Shown here piece by piece: positions 23,724 through 31,805 of a stretch of 64,000 nucleotides of DNA. The position numbers and the translations under genes are program-made. The notes beneath the pieces were generated by a model. That model was not told the DNA's origin. It saw only the letters and a program-made list of their open reading frames with translations, and ran no database searches. The stretch is from positions 1 through 64,000 of the IMG/VR virus record IMGVR_UViG_3300025161_000004. The stretch is one strand, 5' to 3'. The DNA comes from a virus. Numbering within the stretch: position 1 is the stretch's first letter; every line of letters begins with the position of its first letter.

Positions 23724-24395
23724 TTAAGATTCTTGCTCTATTGTGATATATTCTTCCCTTGTCAGAGGTGTTCCGTCAGGTTTCCTCATAGTCCAAGCAA
23801 TTGCATCTATCGCTTTTTGACATCTATGGTCTTTTGAATCAACGAACAAGAAAAATTTACGATCTGTAGATGGACAGTTACATTCTACAATGTAAATATC
23901 GTTTTGAGTGTTTAACTCACTCTTATCAATTTTATGCAATCTATAGGTATCTTTATATTCCACAAATTTCTCATCAAACATACTCTTAATAAACTTCTTA
24001 TTATTAATCGACTTCAAATCAGGCTTTAGAGTATGTTTTGGCTTTTCACCTATTAAAAAAATACGCTTTTGTTTTTTTATAATTGTTTCTTCATCTATAA
24101 GAGTAGATTTGAGATTTGTTAAGGCTGCTTCTGCACCTGCAATAGAAAAACAAGTCATCAGTATTTCAGAATTACCATGAAATTTCCGAATAAATTCTTT
24201 TGGTGTATATGCGACATTATTAGGGTCGTTCCAGAGTCTTTTTAACTCTTCAGGTTGAGTTGCGTCAGGATTATCAGGTTTATGGAAAATCCTTAATAGA
24301 TCATTCAATGTAAATTCAGGATCCATTCTGCGAATCCTAATGTAATCAATAATTGTTGGTACTTGTACACCATTCACAAAGTATGATTTTCTCAT
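23724..24395 (-). CDS. conserved hypothetical phage protein
   Basis: A 223-residue soluble protein with an aspartate/proline-rich middle (HKPDNPDATQPEELKRLWND) and a C-terminal domain IYIVECNCPSTDRKFFLFVD..CQKAIDAIAWTMRKPDG, where Cys residues and a conserved DAIAW-type helix stand out. It is paired with the GHSHE protein downstream, probably as one operon. The function is unknown. Confidence 0.7.
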   Translation of the reverse strand: MRKSYFVNGVQVPTIIDYIRIRRMDPEFTLNDLLRIFHKPDNPDATQPEELKRLWNDPNNVAYTPKEFIRKFHGNSEILMTCFSIAGAEAALTNLKSTLIDEETIIKKQKRIFLIGEKPKHTLKPDLKSINNKKFIKSMFDEKFVEYKDTYRLHKIDKSELNTQNDIYIVECNCPSTDRKFFLFVDSKDHRCQKAIDAIAWTMRKPDGTPLTREEYITIEQES

Positions 24396-24405
24396 AAAAC
24401 TATTA

Positions 24406-24414
24406 TTTTATACG
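24406..24414 (-). promoter_or_regulatory. ACGTATAAA promoter-like motif
   Basis: The reverse strand reads ACGTATAAA, about 11 bases before the start at 24395. It is a weaker match to TCGTATAATA. Confidence 0.35.
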
Positions 24415-24668
24415 TCCAAATTTCCAATTTTCTTTTGAAAGAAACAAGTTTTTTTCAAAAAAATTATTTCCGAAAATTTAATATCTTAATAGATAAATCA
24501 ACATGTTCAGAAGTAAGTCCTTTACTGAATGATGTATTGACGAAATTATTTCTTTGTTCGTATAAGATATCATCTTCGTCATCAAGAATCAGATTGAGCC
24601 ATCGGGCGGACGTATTCCAAATTCCCCGCCTTCGGCAATACTTAGCGTTAGCCGTAATTGCTACGACA

Positions 24669-24878
24669 CTACTCATCATCATCTTCGACCTCATCTTCAT
24701 CTCCAAAATCAGCGACAATATCTCTACACAATTTAACCAGTTTGCGAATGTATTTTTTCTCATACTGATTTGCATTTTCTTCAACTTCTTTAATGCTTCC
24801 TGCTTCGGTTAAAGCATCGTAGCAATCTTGTAAATCTCTGTAGGTATTCTCAAACCTACAATAACTCATATTTCCCAT
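24669..24878 (-). CDS. small acidic protein in the island
   Basis: A 69-residue protein (MGNMSYCRFENTYRDLQDCY, then DALTEAGSIKEVEENANQYE and a C-terminal acidic DEDEVEDDDE). MSYCRFENT..DL.DC is a pattern seen in many short phage and plasmid proteins without a known function. It probably travelled with the island. Confidence 0.7.
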   Translation of the reverse strand: MGNMSYCRFENTYRDLQDCYDALTEAGSIKEVEENANQYEKKYIRKLVKLCRDIVADFGDEDEVEDDDE

Positions 24879-24889
24879 TTTGTTTGAAT

Positions 24890-24958
24890 TTATCCTTGAA
24901 CAACCGCAACTACGGCTAATAAACGGTAATACATGCCTTTGACTTCAAGGTATTTCAT
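24890..24958 (-). CDS. possible 22-residue peptide in the island
   Basis: The frame MKYLEVKGMYYRLLAVVAVVQG is complete and overlaps the attC-like fold at 24914-24991. It may be an accident of the repeat rather than a gene. Confidence 0.2.
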   Translation of the reverse strand: MKYLEVKGMYYRLLAVVAVVQG

Positions 24959-24991
24959 AATCAACTTTGTATATATACCATATTGTTAGCG
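24914..24991 (+). repeat. attC-like fold in the island
   Basis: GGCTAAT (24914-24920) and GTTAGCG (24985-24991) form the outer boxes. The following GGTA/TACC and AT-rich segments pair imperfectly, and an inner hairpin CCTTTGA-C-TTCAAGG stands in the middle. The right box contains the stop codon of the gene at 24986. Confidence 0.35.
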
Positions 24992-25216
24992 GCTATGCCT
25001 ATCAGCACACTTCTGACAGACACCATATAATGTGCTGTGCAAACTGCCACTACTTACTACTATTGATTTTTGACTACTATAACGCAATTCACTTTCCCAA
25101 TGAAGTTCACCGCAGTTAGGGCAGTTTATAGCCCGTTCCTTTGGACGGCACAAGCCGCTAACAAGCGTTTTGCCGTCATGCTGCGGTTCGGTGGTATTAT
25201 CAAGTTTCGTTTCCAT
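24986..25216 (-). CDS. small zinc-finger protein in the island
   Basis: A 76-residue protein with CPNCGELHWESELRY and a C-terminal CQKCADRH, a four-Cys/His zinc site. The first 25 residues are encoded inside the attC-like repeat at the island's right edge, and the stop codon lies in the GCTAAC core. GC content is clearly above that of the phage. The function is unknown; host or cassette origin is likely. Confidence 0.6.
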   Translation of the reverse strand: METKLDNTTEPQHDGKTLVSGLCRPKERAINCPNCGELHWESELRYSSQKSIVVSSGSLHSTLYGVCQKCADRHSR

Positions 25217-25284
25217 ATCAAAAAATGTTTTTAAGTGAAGCGTTCGGTTTCAAAATGCAGCACGAACGCAAAGCTGCTTATACG
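25156..25284 (+). repeat. attC-like fold at island border
   Basis: CGCTAAC (25156-25162) with the arm AAGCGTTTTGCCGTCATGCT faces GCAGCACGAACGCAAAGC (25257-25274) and the border G at 25284. The arms share most of their positions as inverted repeats with unpaired bases. Joined to the other border the outer box becomes GTTGAGC. Confidence 0.35.
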
Positions 25285-25657
25285 TTATAATCAATACCTA
25301 TTTTTTTATAATCATTACCATTATTGACAAAATTATTCATTAACCATTCTCTAATTTCACAACCTCTTGGGATAGAGGCATATCTATCTTTTCCAGAAAT
25401 GTATAATCTTGGGGTTACATCGATTATTCTTTCTGGATATAAAAATCCCCTAACCTTAAATATTTTCTTAAACTCATCTAAAGAAACGCCAATCCTCCAC
25501 GATGAACTTATAATTATGTCACAACCAGTAAGCCCCACAATTTTATTCAATGCATTTATTGATTCCTCATTAAATTTTTGATATCCATCATAAAGATAAT
25601 CTTTAAGGATATCAGCAGTTACCAATACACCATCAATATCTAAAAATAAGAACTTTC

Positions 25658-26083
25658 TCATGTGAATATAATATCATCAGACCTATCAATACGCTGTAAC
25701 AAAGTTACATGATATTTCATAATATCCTCACCATTCAATATTTTTTGGTAATCAATTTCATCAAGAATATTTTCAGACCAAGTTAACTCAAGACCAGCCC
25801 TTTGGCAATCAGTAATGAACTGATCGAGCGTCCTTGGATGAAATGGTATTGTATACGATTTATCTCTATTATAGATAGAATATCCCACAGGATAAGATTC
25901 GATAAAAATTCTACTGTCAATTTTATTGACATATGTTTGATATGAACCCTTATCTTTAAATTGCCAATTGGCAAATAATACCGTAATCATCTTAAAATCG
26001 AATTGTCTAAGCAAAAATTTTTTTGCTTCGTCCGAACAAGATGTTTCTATAAAAGATACGGTTCTGAGTTTTAATAAGCCCAT
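25658..26083 (-). CDS. hypothetical protein
   Basis: A 141-residue protein (FIETSCSDEAKKFLLRQFDF, YNRDKSYTIPFHPRTLDQFI, and a C terminus RIDRSDDIIFT). It is not recognised. It overlaps the HAD gene start by four bases (ATGA), so the two were co-translated and may act together in RNA repair or nucleotide metabolism. That link is inferred only from position. Confidence 0.6.
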   Translation of the reverse strand: MGLLKLRTVSFIETSCSDEAKKFLLRQFDFKMITVLFANWQFKDKGSYQTYVNKIDSRIFIESYPVGYSIYNRDKSYTIPFHPRTLDQFITDCQRAGLELTWSENILDEIDYQKILNGEDIMKYHVTLLQRIDRSDDIIFT

Positions 26084-26127
26084 CTAATATATTAATGAAT
26101 GCCAATAATAAAAAAAATATCAATAAA

Positions 26128-26382
26128 TCAATTTAAAAATGTAATTACCATCAAATACATATCAATGTATTCGATTTTGAATTCAGAATACTTATTTAAA
26201 AGTATCATGAAAGTCTTTTTTCTCATGAATTCATTTGACTGCAGAATTAAATCTATTTCTTTGTTTGATAAAATATCAAACCCATAACGTAATTTTTCCA
26301 ATGTCTTTTCGAATGCAATTTTATTGTAAACAACAGGTAATGCGTAGCTATGTTTATAGGTATTAAAATTCTTAGATTCCAT
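26128..26382 (-). CDS. hypothetical protein
   Basis: An 84-residue helical protein (FEKTLEKLRYGFDILSNKEI) with a hydrophobic C terminus (YIDMYLMVITFL). It is not recognised. It lies four bases after the secreted-type protein upstream. Confidence 0.5.
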   Translation of the reverse strand: MESKNFNTYKHSYALPVVYNKIAFEKTLEKLRYGFDILSNKEIDLILQSNEFMRKKTFMILLNKYSEFKIEYIDMYLMVITFLN

Positions 26383-26386
26383 AAAA

Positions 26387-26875
26387 TTACTTCAATGATT
26401 TTGTAAATAAACCACCCACAGGTTCATTATTAATATTGAATTTTTGAAATACAATACTATTACCATCAAATGATTTGATTCTATAAAATGCTTCCAATTC
26501 GTTGAAATCATTAAATTCACTTCTATGGAAAATTTTCATTGTGTTATTATCAACATTAACAATATAAACACCATGCAGGGCTTCAACTAAAATCATATAG
26601 TTTTTATCTAAAAAACGAACAGATAATATTTTATTAGGGCTTTTACTGTTAAGATCGGAAACAATATGCTCAAGATTCAACTTATATTCATACATATGAA
26701 TCAAATCATATTCACCAATACTTTTATAGACATTAATAATAGGATTTTCAAATAGAATACATTGAACTTCATATTCAACACCACTAAAATCCTTTCTATC
26801 ACGTTTTATATTCTCTTGAGCATATGTGGTGATTAAGGAAATAATTAACGCTGATATTAAGCCATTAATTTTCAT
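26387..26875 (-). CDS. hypothetical exported protein
   Basis: A 162-residue protein with a signal peptide (MKINGLISALIISLITTYAQ) and a beta-rich mature part. The AYAQ-like cleavage site (TTYAQ-E) is good. The function is unknown; an envelope location is likely. Confidence 0.65.
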   Translation of the reverse strand: MKINGLISALIISLITTYAQENIKRDRKDFSGVEYEVQCILFENPIINVYKSIGEYDLIHMYEYKLNLEHIVSDLNSKSPNKILSVRFLDKNYMILVEALHGVYIVNVDNNTMKIFHRSEFNDFNELEAFYRIKSFDGNSIVFQKFNINNEPVGGLFTKSLK

Positions 26876-26883
26876 TGTCTTTA

Positions 26884-27156
26884 TTATTTTATATTTCTAA
26901 AATACTCCCTAACCATTTTGTCTATCTCATCCATTTCACTCATTTCAATAAAGTAACCGTTTTCTTCTAATGCCTCTTCCACTTTCTTTATTTGTTTTGC
27001 ATATTTTTTATAATCTTTGCCTGATAAAATAATATCATTTCTCCATTTAGCTAACCTATGTAGTTCGTCATATTCGGCAATAATTTCTTTGATTGAACTA
27101 ATAGGATCGGTTGTTTTTAGAGCCTTTTTTAGCTTATTTATAATTAAGATTGTCAT
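26884..27156 (-). CDS. hypothetical helical protein
   Basis: A 90-residue charged helical protein (DPISSIKEIIAEYDELHRLA, KEIKKVEEALEENGY-like centre, acidic C terminus). It is first in a leftward set with the exported protein. Both motif classes, AGTATTTATA and TCGTATAATA, lie within 50 bases upstream. Confidence 0.6.
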   Translation of the reverse strand: MTILIINKLKKALKTTDPISSIKEIIAEYDELHRLAKWRNDIILSGKDYKKYAKQIKKVEEALEENGYFIEMSEMDEIDKMVREYFRNIK

Positions 27157-27159
27157 AAT

Positions 27160-27169
27160 TATAAATACT
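27160..27169 (-). promoter_or_regulatory. AGTATTTATA promoter-like motif
   Basis: Sense AGTATTTATA ends only three bases before the ATG at 27156. If it is a -10 box, the message would be nearly leaderless. Confidence 0.4.
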
Positions 27170-27192
27170 AAAAAAGGGTAGTCAAAACCACT

Positions 27193-27203
27193 ATATTATA
27201 CGA
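27193..27203 (-). promoter_or_regulatory. TCGTATAATAT promoter-like motif
   Basis: Sense TCGTATAATAT, about 36 bases before the ATG at 27156, so this gene appears to carry both motif types in tandem. Confidence 0.45.
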
Positions 27204-27241
27204 AAATGGATGTTTTTTGGTTATTCACAAACGTTAATGTA

Positions 27242-27481
27242 TTAAGTTATTACCTGCTGATAATCAGCCGCCACTACAACAATGATTTTACCTATTTTGG
27301 ATAGATACTCAGCATCATATGTTTGACGCATGAGTTCCGTCACATAGTGATCAGTAAATAACTCACCAACATTCATCCAATCTCTATCTTTTATTTCAAA
27401 TAAAACTTTACCACTGGATGCTTGAACGAATTTAACGTTGAGTCTAGGTGTTTCTTTTACAAATTTAATTTTTCTACTCAT
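27242..27481 (-). CDS. hypothetical protein
   Basis: A 79-residue alpha/beta protein (NVKFVQASSGKVLFEIKDRD, then a hydrophobic strand GKIIVVVAADY). It is not recognised. Its ATG overlaps the upstream stop (ATGA), coupling it to the membrane protein at 27478. Confidence 0.6.
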   Translation of the reverse strand: MSRKIKFVKETPRLNVKFVQASSGKVLFEIKDRDWMNVGELFTDHYVTELMRQTYDAEYLSKIGKIIVVVAADYQQVIT

Positions 27482-27711
27482 TTTTTTGGTTCGGATTTTA
27501 TATTGATACTATTATTAATTAGTATTCTTGATATAAATACCATAGCTATTCCCTGCCAATATGTTAATATTGGTAAATCAAATACTTCAGGAATTACATA
27601 ATTCCATGTAATAGTGAATACACATCCAAATACCACTGATACTATCATATTCAGATATATCGTAATTAGTGCTGTGTATATTAATGTAAATATCACCCTA
27701 AAAATATCCAT
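27478..27711 (-). CDS. small membrane protein
   Basis: A 77-residue protein with two or three hydrophobic segments (VIFTLIYTALITIYLNMIV, VFGCVFTITWNYVI, IAMVFISRILI). The gene overlaps its neighbours on both sides, so all three form one translationally linked unit. The function is unknown. Confidence 0.6.
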   Translation of the reverse strand: MDIFRVIFTLIYTALITIYLNMIVSVVFGCVFTITWNYVIPEVFDLPILTYWQGIAMVFISRILINNSINIKSEPKK

Positions 27712-28079
27712 TTTAATAGGTTTGTTAGTTTTGATATTATATAATTATGTATACTATATCTCTTTCTATAAAAGAGTTTAAAAATAATCTTGTTTTTTTT
27801 ATCAACATTAAATCTCAAAAAACCATCTTTTAATTTTATGTCGCTTAATTTAAGTATTTGCTTACCGTATATGTGTCTAATGATAATTTCTTTATTTTCT
27901 ATTTTAGAAATTATAACCCACTTACTAATTCTTTTCTCTTTAGAAGAATTTGGTGAATTAGTCTCATTGATGAAAAATAAATCACCAACATTCAAATCGT
28001 CAATTGATTTAACTTCCTTATAGTCATCATAGAAACACATTAAATATTTTTTTGAGTTAATAAACTTTTTATTAATCAA
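27693..28079 (-). CDS. hypothetical protein
   Basis: A 128-residue basic protein. The segment VKSIDDLNVGDLFFINE followed by KWVIISKIENKEIIIRHIYG resembles small SH3-like barrel proteins of phages; this is tentative. The C terminus is hydrophobic and basic. Confidence 0.55.
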   Translation of the reverse strand: MINKKFINSKKYLMCFYDDYKEVKSIDDLNVGDLFFINETNSPNSSKEKRISKWVIISKIENKEIIIRHIYGKQILKLSDIKLKDGFLRFNVDKKNKIIFKLFYRKRYSIHNYIISKLTNLLKWIFLG

Positions 28080-28321
28080 AATATAACCACTTTTAAATAC
28101 CGCTATTTAAAGAAAATAAATTATTTACTTATCTTAATTTAAATTACAAATATAATAATTTTTTTGAAAAAATATTATCTCGTATAAATAATTTCTATAA
28201 CATCTCATGTATGGCATATCAATATCAATAATTTTGTGACAATCTTTTAACCATACCATCAAATCAACTACTTTAAGGTGAAAAACAAAGAACTAAAATC
28301 GAGATATTCACATATTTAAAT

Positions 28322-28359
28322 AAAATTGTGATGAATTGAATTTAATTCATCACAATTTT
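28322..28359. terminator. bidirectional hairpin terminator
   Basis: AAAATTGTGATGAATT (28322-28337) pairs perfectly with its complement at 28344-28359. T- and A-rich flanks on both sides allow termination of the minus-strand lysin gene. Otherwise 28080-28395 holds nothing clear. Confidence 0.7.
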
Positions 28360-28395
28360 AATTGTAAAAAATACAACATGACTAATCAAACAGAA

Positions 28396-29082
28396 TTAAA
28401 CATGTTCAAACAACTTCATGTAAACAATTAAGGATACACCATTACCATCATATTTTCTACATAACTTTCCGTATATGTAGAAATCATCCATAGAGCCATT
28501 GTTTTCAAGAAAATGAGAGACAGCATGTACACCAACCAAATGAGAACCTGCTAACATACCTTCAACAGTAATTCTTGTACCGTTAATTTTTTTTCCAACA
28601 TACCTATATAAATTTTTTTTCTTAATATAATTTAAATTATATAAAATGAGTGCATTTAATGTTTGTTCTTGTAGTAATGAATCATTTAAAAATACTTTTT
28701 CTCCATCCCTATCGATATCAAAATCAATCAATTTATTATCACGCAATGTTCTTAGTGCAGACTTACCAAATTGATATTTACCTGCATATCCATATCTATT
28801 AACCACCTGATACGGATTGGGGATGTTACCAGTTTCTTTTTTTGCAATAGACTCTTTGTATTGCAAAATATTAATCTTATCAATTAATGTTTCATCATCA
28901 ATTATATTGATAATCTCAATCATAGATAAATCTTCTAGTAGACTCTTAATGGATTTTCTTTCGAGGACAAATTCATCCAGTTGAACTGTTGAATGTGAAA
29001 ATTCAGCATGTGTACCTTGAATTAATCCATTAATATTAAGAGTCATAAGAATAATTATTAAAATCACCCTTTTCATATACAT
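28396..29082 (-). CDS. exported transglycosylase-like lysin
   Basis: A 228-residue protein with a signal peptide (MKRVILIIILMTLNINGLIQ) and a lysozyme-fold segment: ESIAKKETGNIPNPYQVVN supplies the catalytic Glu (E of KKETGN) and RYGYAGKYQFGKSAL is the typical GYxGxYQF strand of phage peptidoglycan hydrolases and transglycosylases. The Met at 29076 is an equally good start. With its own signal peptide it could be exported by Sec and lyse from outside the membrane. A TCGTATAATA motif lies upstream. Confidence 0.75.
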   Translation of the reverse strand: MYMKRVILIIILMTLNINGLIQGTHAEFSHSTVQLDEFVLERKSIKSLLEDLSMIEIINIIDDETLIDKINILQYKESIAKKETGNIPNPYQVVNRYGYAGKYQFGKSALRTLRDNKLIDFDIDRDGEKVFLNDSLLQEQTLNALILYNLNYIKKKNLYRYVGKKINGTRITVEGMLAGSHLVGVHAVSHFLENNGSMDDFYIYGKLCRKYDGNGVSLIVYMKLFEHV

Positions 29083-29142
29083 TTGTTTTTTATTAATGTT
29101 ATTTTTTAGGTGTTTTATTTTGTATTTTTTCTACATTTTTAT

Positions 29143-29152
29143 ATTATACGTA
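29143..29152 (-). promoter_or_regulatory. CGTATAATAT promoter-like motif
   Basis: Sense ACGTATAATA, about 60 bases before the lysin start. Confidence 0.4.
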
Positions 29153-29255
29153 TTTTCAAAATTAATAGTTATTTATGGAAAAAACAAAATAATACAACCC
29201 ATCCCTCTTCATTCATGTTTATAAAGAAGGTAATGTGTGCAATTTCTTTTATATT

Positions 29256-30239
29256 TTAGGCTTTATTTCTCTTATTCCTTGCATTAAATTTTATCACCCT
29301 ATTTTCATCAAATGCAGTCGAAAATCCTTCTTCCCACCATTGAGTCATGATTTTCTTATCAAAAACTAAACTATTGTTAGCTAATTTACGACCCAACCAA
29401 TATACATTTAAACTAACTCCTTTTGATTGTAGATTTTGAATGTTTTTCAATAATTCGCTTAACTCTATATCATATCTCATCGCATCGATGCTTCTTTCTA
29501 AGTTATGGATAATATCTTTCGTTCTTGATCTTTGTGGGATATATTTTGGTATTTCTCTATGAATAATAACATCTATTACATCACATTCCAATAAAACATC
29601 TAAATCATACGGACTTAAACTTAATAATTCAGTAAGTCCGCCATCTGTCCATTCACCTATAAATTTATTTCCATCCTTATCTATCCATTCCTTTTCAATT
29701 AAGGATGTAACTAATGGAGCATTTGCACTTGCCCATATCCAATCTTTAAAATCTTCAAACTCACAATTAAGAATATTGAAATGATGTACTTTAGATGGCT
29801 TCTCATTTATATTTTGGCATCCAACAATAACCGATATATTTCTTTCTCTAATTCTATCATAATGTTCTTTGGTTAAGAACTTGTCAATCAATTTTCTCAA
29901 CGAATTACTTGTTGCTAATGTGTTAGAACCAGTAATTAAAGCATATAACACAGACAACTTATTCAATGTACCATCCTTTTTAAATGGTAATGGTTTATAC
30001 CATTTCTTATCAAATATGTCACTATCAGTTACAGAAGTATATGCTTCCTTTAATAAATCCCATTCCTTTAATGCAACAAAGGATGACATTAGTGCTCCTG
30101 TGGAAATACCTATTACTAAATCATAATCTTGATTTAATGCCGCTAATGTTCCTGCACCATACGCACCATATGCACCACCACCACTAATAATAGCACCTCT
30201 TTTTATTTGTTTTTTTGATTTTTTCGTAGTTTTTGCCAT
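29256..30239 (-). CDS. patatin-like phospholipase
   Basis: A 327-residue patatin-family enzyme. GAIISGGGAYGAYGAGTLAA is the oxyanion-hole loop (residues 14-33), GISTGALMSS the nucleophile elbow with Ser (GxSxG, about 46), and WTDGGLTELL the catalytic Asp (DGG, about 197). The Ser-Asp dyad is complete. Such enzymes hydrolyse membrane lipids. It lies between the lysin and a conserved protein and has an AGTATTTAT-type motif, so a role in envelope breakdown late in infection is reasonable. No signal peptide is seen. Confidence 0.9.
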   Translation of the reverse strand: MAKTTKKSKKQIKRGAIISGGGAYGAYGAGTLAALNQDYDLVIGISTGALMSSFVALKEWDLLKEAYTSVTDSDIFDKKWYKPLPFKKDGTLNKLSVLYALITGSNTLATSNSLRKLIDKFLTKEHYDRIRERNISVIVGCQNINEKPSKVHHFNILNCEFEDFKDWIWASANAPLVTSLIEKEWIDKDGNKFIGEWTDGGLTELLSLSPYDLDVLLECDVIDVIIHREIPKYIPQRSRTKDIIHNLERSIDAMRYDIELSELLKNIQNLQSKGVSLNVYWLGRKLANNSLVFDKKIMTQWWEEGFSTAFDENRVIKFNARNKRNKA

Positions 30240-30260
30240 GAAAACTCAAAATTTTATATA

Positions 30261-30270
30261 CATAAATACC
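30261..30270 (-). promoter_or_regulatory. GGTATTTATG promoter-like motif
   Basis: Sense GGTATTTATG, 21 bases upstream of the patatin-like gene, a variant of AGTATTTATA. Confidence 0.45.
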
Positions 30271-30280
30271 TTTTAGATGT

Positions 30281-30796
30281 TTAAAATACATTCACAAGAA
30301 TTTTCATGGTATGTGGTGCTGTTTTGTTACCACCAAAATATGGATATAAATAATAGTTAAAAAAGAACCAATCCTTACTCTTCTTTATAATTGCATTATA
30401 TTCTTTATCGATTATCTCATTATCTTTTATTTCTGAAACTTTAACATTGAATAAATATGCATCTTCGTTATCAATAATAACACATTCAAAATCAGTATTA
30501 ATATCTACTACACCTAAATAACTAACGTGTCGCTTACCTTTAACATATGCATATGCAAATAATTCGATTTCCCTTTTAGAATTACATCTCCATCCAATTC
30601 TAGCTGAATTTCTATGATGAAAAATCGATGTTGAAAATCCGAATAATTTATTAATATCATAATCGTCATTATCTTTAATATCATAAAGACAGCTTTCGAA
30701 AAACATCGCACTAAATCTTAGTGTTCGTTTGAAGGTAATTCCAAAGTGGAGTCCTGAACTATGTTTACCCTTTTTTATTGTATAAATTACATTCAT
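30281..30796 (-). CDS. conserved hypothetical protein
   Basis: A 171-residue beta-rich protein with FHHRNSARIGWRCN, EIELFAYAYVKGKRH and a C terminus WFFFNYYLYPYFGGNKTAPH. This set of motifs is shared with uncharacterised Bacteroidota and phage proteins and suggests a jelly-roll-like fold. The function is unknown. Confidence 0.7.
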   Translation of the reverse strand: MNVIYTIKKGKHSSGLHFGITFKRTLRFSAMFFESCLYDIKDNDDYDINKLFGFSTSIFHHRNSARIGWRCNSKREIELFAYAYVKGKRHVSYLGVVDINTDFECVIIDNEDAYLFNVKVSEIKDNEIIDKEYNAIIKKSKDWFFFNYYLYPYFGGNKTAPHTMKILVNVF

Positions 30797-30946
30797 TTGT
30801 TTTTTTATTTCTTTGTAATCGATATTACTATTCCACTTAATTTAAAAACCAAATAAAAAATATGAATATAAAACTAATTAATAATCAATTTAATAGGTTC
30901 TCATCTGTCATGTGTTTATAACTTAATAATAAATACTTAAACTAAA

Positions 30947-31729
30947 CTATAATACATTTCTTAAATGAGAGTACACTTTAATTACTGCTTTAGTATGTGT
31001 TGAACAAATATTTGACATATGCTCATCTAATTCGATATCCATATTTCTCCCCTCTTTATATAAACTCCAATAATATTCCGACAAATTTTCTTTGTCAATA
31101 AAATCAATTTCTTTAATATCAAAATGATATAATAATTGTTTTAATGACGTATTGTAGTATGAACCAAATTTCATCACTTGCATTAAATCAAGTATTTTCA
31201 TCTCCCAAGGTTTTGAAATTAATTGTTCTGTAATCAATAAAGGAAAACTAGCATAAGAATCTTCACCATTATTGTTTTTAACTATAATTTTATTAAAATT
31301 AGAGCCTGCAAAAAATCTTTTTGTGTAGTATGGTATATGAAAATTTATTAAATTATAACCCGATAAAATTTTATCGGACTCATACATTTTATAAAATGAT
31401 GTCGTTATTTGTGATAATAACTCTTGTTCTGTTTTTGCAAAAAATTTTTTAATTACTGGTTTTTCATGATTATCTTTAGAGAACATGCCAGCAGAATATG
31501 CTACTAATTTAGAAAAGATCGGATTAAATGCTGATTTTTTATGATAGAATTCTTCTGGACTCATATTAGAGCTATCATCATTATCTTTATACGATTTAAC
31601 CCATAAATTAAATCCAACAGGATCATTTTTTTTAAATGTCTCAATATCAGGATGTTGAGTCACTGTTATAAATTCAATAAAAACGAGGCTATTTATAGCG
31701 GATTTGTTGAATAGGATATTTAAGCTCAT
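30947..31729 (-). CDS. PolB-type 3'-5' exonuclease homologue, catalytically dead
   Basis: About 260 residues aligning along their length with the predicted PolB-like exonuclease family (DNA_pol_B_exo2). Family landmarks remain: FNPIFSKLVAYSAG, a GYN segment, PYYTKR, KPWEMKILDLMQVMKFG and YNTSLKQLL. The acidic residues are gone. Exo I, normally FxDIET, is FIEFIT; exo II, NxxFDxPY, is NLINFHIPY; exo III, CxxDV, is CSTHT. All catalytic acids of the DEDD set are replaced, while the fold motifs are kept, so the gene is likely maintained as a DNA- or protein-binding pseudoenzyme. The Met at 31729 is the preferred start. Confidence 0.8.
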   Translation of the reverse strand: MSLNILFNKSAINSLVFIEFITVTQHPDIETFKKNDPVGFNLWVKSYKDNDDSSNMSPEEFYHKKSAFNPIFSKLVAYSAGMFSKDNHEKPVIKKFFAKTEQELLSQITTSFYKMYESDKILSGYNLINFHIPYYTKRFFAGSNFNKIIVKNNNGEDSYASFPLLITEQLISKPWEMKILDLMQVMKFGSYYNTSLKQLLYHFDIKEIDFIDKENLSEYYWSLYKEGRNMDIELDEHMSNICSTHTKAVIKVYSHLRNVL

Positions 31730-31759
31730 AACAATTTTAATTATAATAGTCAAAATTAT

Positions 31760-31769
31760 AGTATTTATA
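31760..31769 (+). promoter_or_regulatory. AGTATTTATA promoter-like motif
   Basis: AGTATTTATA on the plus strand, 36 bases before the holin-like gene. Confidence 0.5.
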
Positions 31770-31805
31770 TAAAATAATCAATAAAAAAAATAAAAAAATA
31801 AATTC

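Larger units (their letters stand above)
24594..25284. mobile_element. GC-richer, integron-cassette-like island
   Basis: 691 bp inserted in the HAD gene without a clear target duplication. At the ends, A|TTGAGCC and G|TTATAATC imply a circular form joined as GTTGAGC, which fits the integron core GTTRRRY, and an original target ATTATAATC. Two internal attC-like folds (24914-24991 and 25156-25284) carry GCTAAY/GTTAGC-type boxes. It holds two short genes on the minus strand. No recombinase is encoded. The insertion is certain from the split gene; the integron mechanism is inference. Confidence 0.6.
24464..25661 (-). pseudogene. HAD-type RNA-repair phosphatase gene, split by insertion
   Basis: The N-terminal part (25661-25285) encodes FLFLDIDGVLVTADILKDYL with the HAD DxDGV motif and IIISSSWRIG, then WLMNNFV...KKIGIDYN. 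The missing last third is found 691 bp further left: 24592-24464 encodes LILDDEDDILYEQRNNFVNT followed by SFSKGLTSEHVDLSIKIL, the expected DDD-box strand and GLT helix of HAD_SAK-type proteins. Rejoined at the junction the frame is continuous (IDYN-LILDDEDD). So an intact gene was interrupted by the GC-richer island. Its start overlaps the stop of the upstream gene by four bases. Confidence 0.85.

Noticed and set aside
24464-24784. A separate 106-residue gene at the island's left edge
   Set aside because: Only its last 42 residues are protein-like and they complete the split HAD gene; the rest is island DNA read in a meaningless frame.
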